DNA of 32,124 bases from an uncultured Eubacteriaceae bacterium (lineage in GTDB: Bacteria; Bacillota; Clostridia; Eubacteriales; UBA1433), in NCBI GenBank assembly GCA_937914785.1, contig CALGIV010000223.1:1-32124 (forward strand). The letters are read 5' to 3'. A model generated the notes under the pieces. It was given only the letters and a program-made list of their open reading frames with translations, had not been told where the DNA came from and did no database searches. Positions 31,054-32,124 of the stretch are shown piece by piece (within the stretch, counting starts at the first letter, position 1; each line of letters opens with the position of its first letter). A program made the position numbers and the translations under genes.

Positions 31054-31368
31054 TCACTTTTTATCCGCCAGCTCTTTTGCAAGCCCTGCAATATTGGAAA
31101 GGGATTTTTCATCCAGCTGCTTTAAATCCTTAATAAGCTCCTTCAATTTCTCCGGATCGCTGTTTCCTTCGTCAAAGAATTCCATTGGTGTAATTTCAAA
31201 ATATTCACAAATATAGAGAAACACTGTCATAGACGGCAACGACTTTTTATTTTCAATGGTATTAATATAACTTTCACTCTGCCCCAACGAGAGACTCATA
31301 TCCCGCGCCGACACGCCTTTTTTTATCCTCAGCTGTGCAATACGTTCCTGAATAAAATTTTCGTCCAT
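31054..31368 (-). CDS. XRE-family helix-turn-helix transcriptional regulator
   Basis: The 104-residue protein has an N-terminal HTH_3 domain (about 8-63): IAQLRIKKGVSARDMSLSLGQ then SESYINTIENKKSLPSM, where the recognition helix is expected, and ICEYFEITPMEFFD. The acidic/lysine-rich C-terminal 35 residues (EKLKELIKDLKQLDEKSL) form a helix, probably for dimerisation. ATG 31368 follows AGAGGGTG. It is divergent from the SLOG gene with a 144-base AT-rich spacer, so that gene is its likely target. It resembles phage- and element-type repressors, but no other phage gene is present. Confidence 0.92.
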   Translation of the reverse strand: MDENFIQERIAQLRIKKGVSARDMSLSLGQSESYINTIENKKSLPSMTVFLYICEYFEITPMEFFDEGNSDPEKLKELIKDLKQLDEKSLSNIAGLAKELADKK

Positions 31369-31443
31369 TTTTTATCACACCCTCTGCATAGAATTGTATC
31401 CTATACGCGGGCATTATTATAATGATTTAATTTTATATTTTTG

Positions 31444-31472
31444 TTGACTTATATGATTTGATTCTATATTAT
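31444..31472 (+). promoter_or_regulatory. Promoter of the SLOG-domain gene
   Basis: TTGACT (31444-31449) and TATTAT (31467-31472) have a 17-base spacer, 41 bases before ATG 31513. It lies in the shared region with the XRE gene. Confidence 0.7.
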
Positions 31473-31512
31473 TAAAAATTGAAATGTTTATTTGATGCGA
31501 GGGAATCAAAAT

Positions 31513-31968
31513 ATGAAATCGTGTTGTGTTACAGGCCATCGGGATATAGCGGTCGATAAAATCAGTTTGGTCGAAAGAAAATTACGAAAAGAAATCATCA
31601 CAGCAATAAGCGATGGCTATACGGACTTTTTCTCTGGCTTTGCGCCCGGTGTAGATATTCTTTTCGGCAAGCTCGTCGTTGAACTGCAAAAGAAACACCC
31701 GAAAATTACCTTAAACGCCGCGCTGCCCTATCCAACCTGGATGAAATACCGGCGTATGGAAGAGCAAAAATTACTTACCCATTGCGTCAGCATCGGCGTA
31801 CATAGTCCAAAATACAATCCAAACTGCTTTCTCGTTCGCAATCACTTTATGATAAACTCATGCGAGCGCCTGATCGCAGTATACGACGGACGCACCAAAG
31901 GCGGCACCGTCAACACGATGCGTTATGCCGCTGCGCTAAAACGCGACATCAGAAACATTAACATCTAG
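31513..31968 (+). CDS. SLOG-domain protein, DUF1273/YpsA-like
   Basis: This 151-residue protein begins CCVTGHRDIAVDKI, then has FFSGFAPGVDILFGKL and AALPYPTWMKYRR; Rossmann-like glycine motifs and NHFMINSCERLIAVYDGRTKGGTVNTMRYA complete a SLOG fold that binds nucleotides or nucleotide-derived ligands. ATG 31513 follows GAGGGA; ATG 31492 is upstream of it and less likely. DUF1273 proteins are related to DprA-like and TIR-associated SLOG sensors; YpsA has been tied to division and oxidative stress in Bacillus. Its role here is unknown. Confidence 0.85.
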   Translation: MKSCCVTGHRDIAVDKISLVERKLRKEIITAISDGYTDFFSGFAPGVDILFGKLVVELQKKHPKITLNAALPYPTWMKYRRMEEQKLLTHCVSIGVHSPKYNPNCFLVRNHFMINSCERLIAVYDGRTKGGTVNTMRYAAALKRDIRNINI

Positions 31969-31991
31969 CAATATAAACATTTTTCCATACT

Positions 31992-32026
31992 AAAATAAAA
32001 AGAGATACTGCCTTTAAGACAATATC
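31992..32026 (-). terminator. Terminator of the minus-strand gene at the window's end
   Basis: On the minus strand a 7-bp stem GATATTG/CAGTATC (32026-32020 and 32010-32004, one G-U pair) with a 9-base loop is followed by TCTTTTTATTTT. Confidence 0.55.
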
Positions 32027-32044
32027 CCATTTATTGATCCATCT

Positions 32045-32124
32045 TCATTTTACAATCAAGCGGCGGCCGCCCTTTAACTGTTCTTCCGTTTGATCGATTT
32101 TAATTGGCTGCGGTTTTCTTCCAA
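32045..32124 (-). CDS. 3' end of an unidentified minus-strand gene
   Basis: An open frame runs in from the window edge and ends at TGA 32047-32045, giving about 25 C-terminal residues that end in KGGRRLIVK. The basic tail and the terminator that follows suggest a real gene, but nothing identifies the family. Confidence 0.5.
   Translation of the reverse strand, partial: GRKPQPIKIDQTEEQLKGGRRLIVK

Noticed and set aside
1..32124. Mobile element, prophage, CRISPR or tRNA genes
   Set aside because: No transposase, integrase, repeat-spacer array, attachment repeat or tRNA cloverleaf was found; the XRE gene alone is not enough to call a prophage.

Overview
The window looks like chromosomal DNA from a low-to-mid GC Bacillota. 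Firmicute gene order dominates: carD–yacL–ispD–ispF–cysS–mrnC, ylbJ–tmcAL–DUF177–rpmF–plsX–acpP–rnc–smc–ftsY. A sleB–ypeB pair and ylbJ point to an endospore former, and ackA with an otherwise anaerobe-like repertoire suggests fermentation. A clostridial or negativicute lineage fits, but nothing here fixes it. Strong sigma-A-type promoters, GGAGG ribosome sites, a T-box leader and many intrinsic terminators all fit this reading. I see no insertion sequence, CRISPR array, tRNA or rRNA.

Layout. 1-970: the end of maf, then radC. 971-1400: a small cysteine-rich gene on the minus strand with its own near-consensus promoter. 1495-8955: a long plus-strand operon containing carD, a frameshifted yacL, ispD, an E1 alpha/beta pair of a thiamine-diphosphate 2-oxoacid dehydrogenase, a zinc-ribbon protein, ispF, cysS, mrnC and a YbaK/PrdX-type deacylase. 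8964-11210: a threonine-type T-box leader, thrS and a terminator. 11237-11825: an Hsp20 gene. 11806-15920 (minus): three tandem paralogous membrane proteins of unknown function. 16085-16919: a metallo-beta-lactamase-fold protein. 16947-19021 (minus): ypeB and sleB for spore-cortex lysis. 19303-28370 (minus): a phosphopantetheinyl transferase, ftsY, smc, rnc, acpP, plsX, rpmF, DUF177 and ackA. 28481-30738 (plus): tmcAL and ylbJ. 30993-32124: a divergent XRE regulator and SLOG/DUF1273 pair, then the 3' tip of a minus-strand gene.

How the genes work together. The plus-strand operon joins isoprenoid precursor synthesis (IspD, IspF) with aminoacylation and 23S rRNA maturation (CysS, Mini-III). The minus-strand block joins fatty-acid/phospholipid initiation (PlsX, ACP, a PPTase that could activate ACP) with RNA processing, chromosome condensation and membrane targeting. 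AckA makes or uses acetate and is divergent from TmcAL, which uses acetate to modify elongator tRNA-Met.

The items most worth a second look are the orphan E1 alpha/beta pair between ispD and ispF, the single-base frame break in yacL, the three-paralogue membrane array, the missing fab genes between plsX and acpP, and the divergent XRE/SLOG pair.
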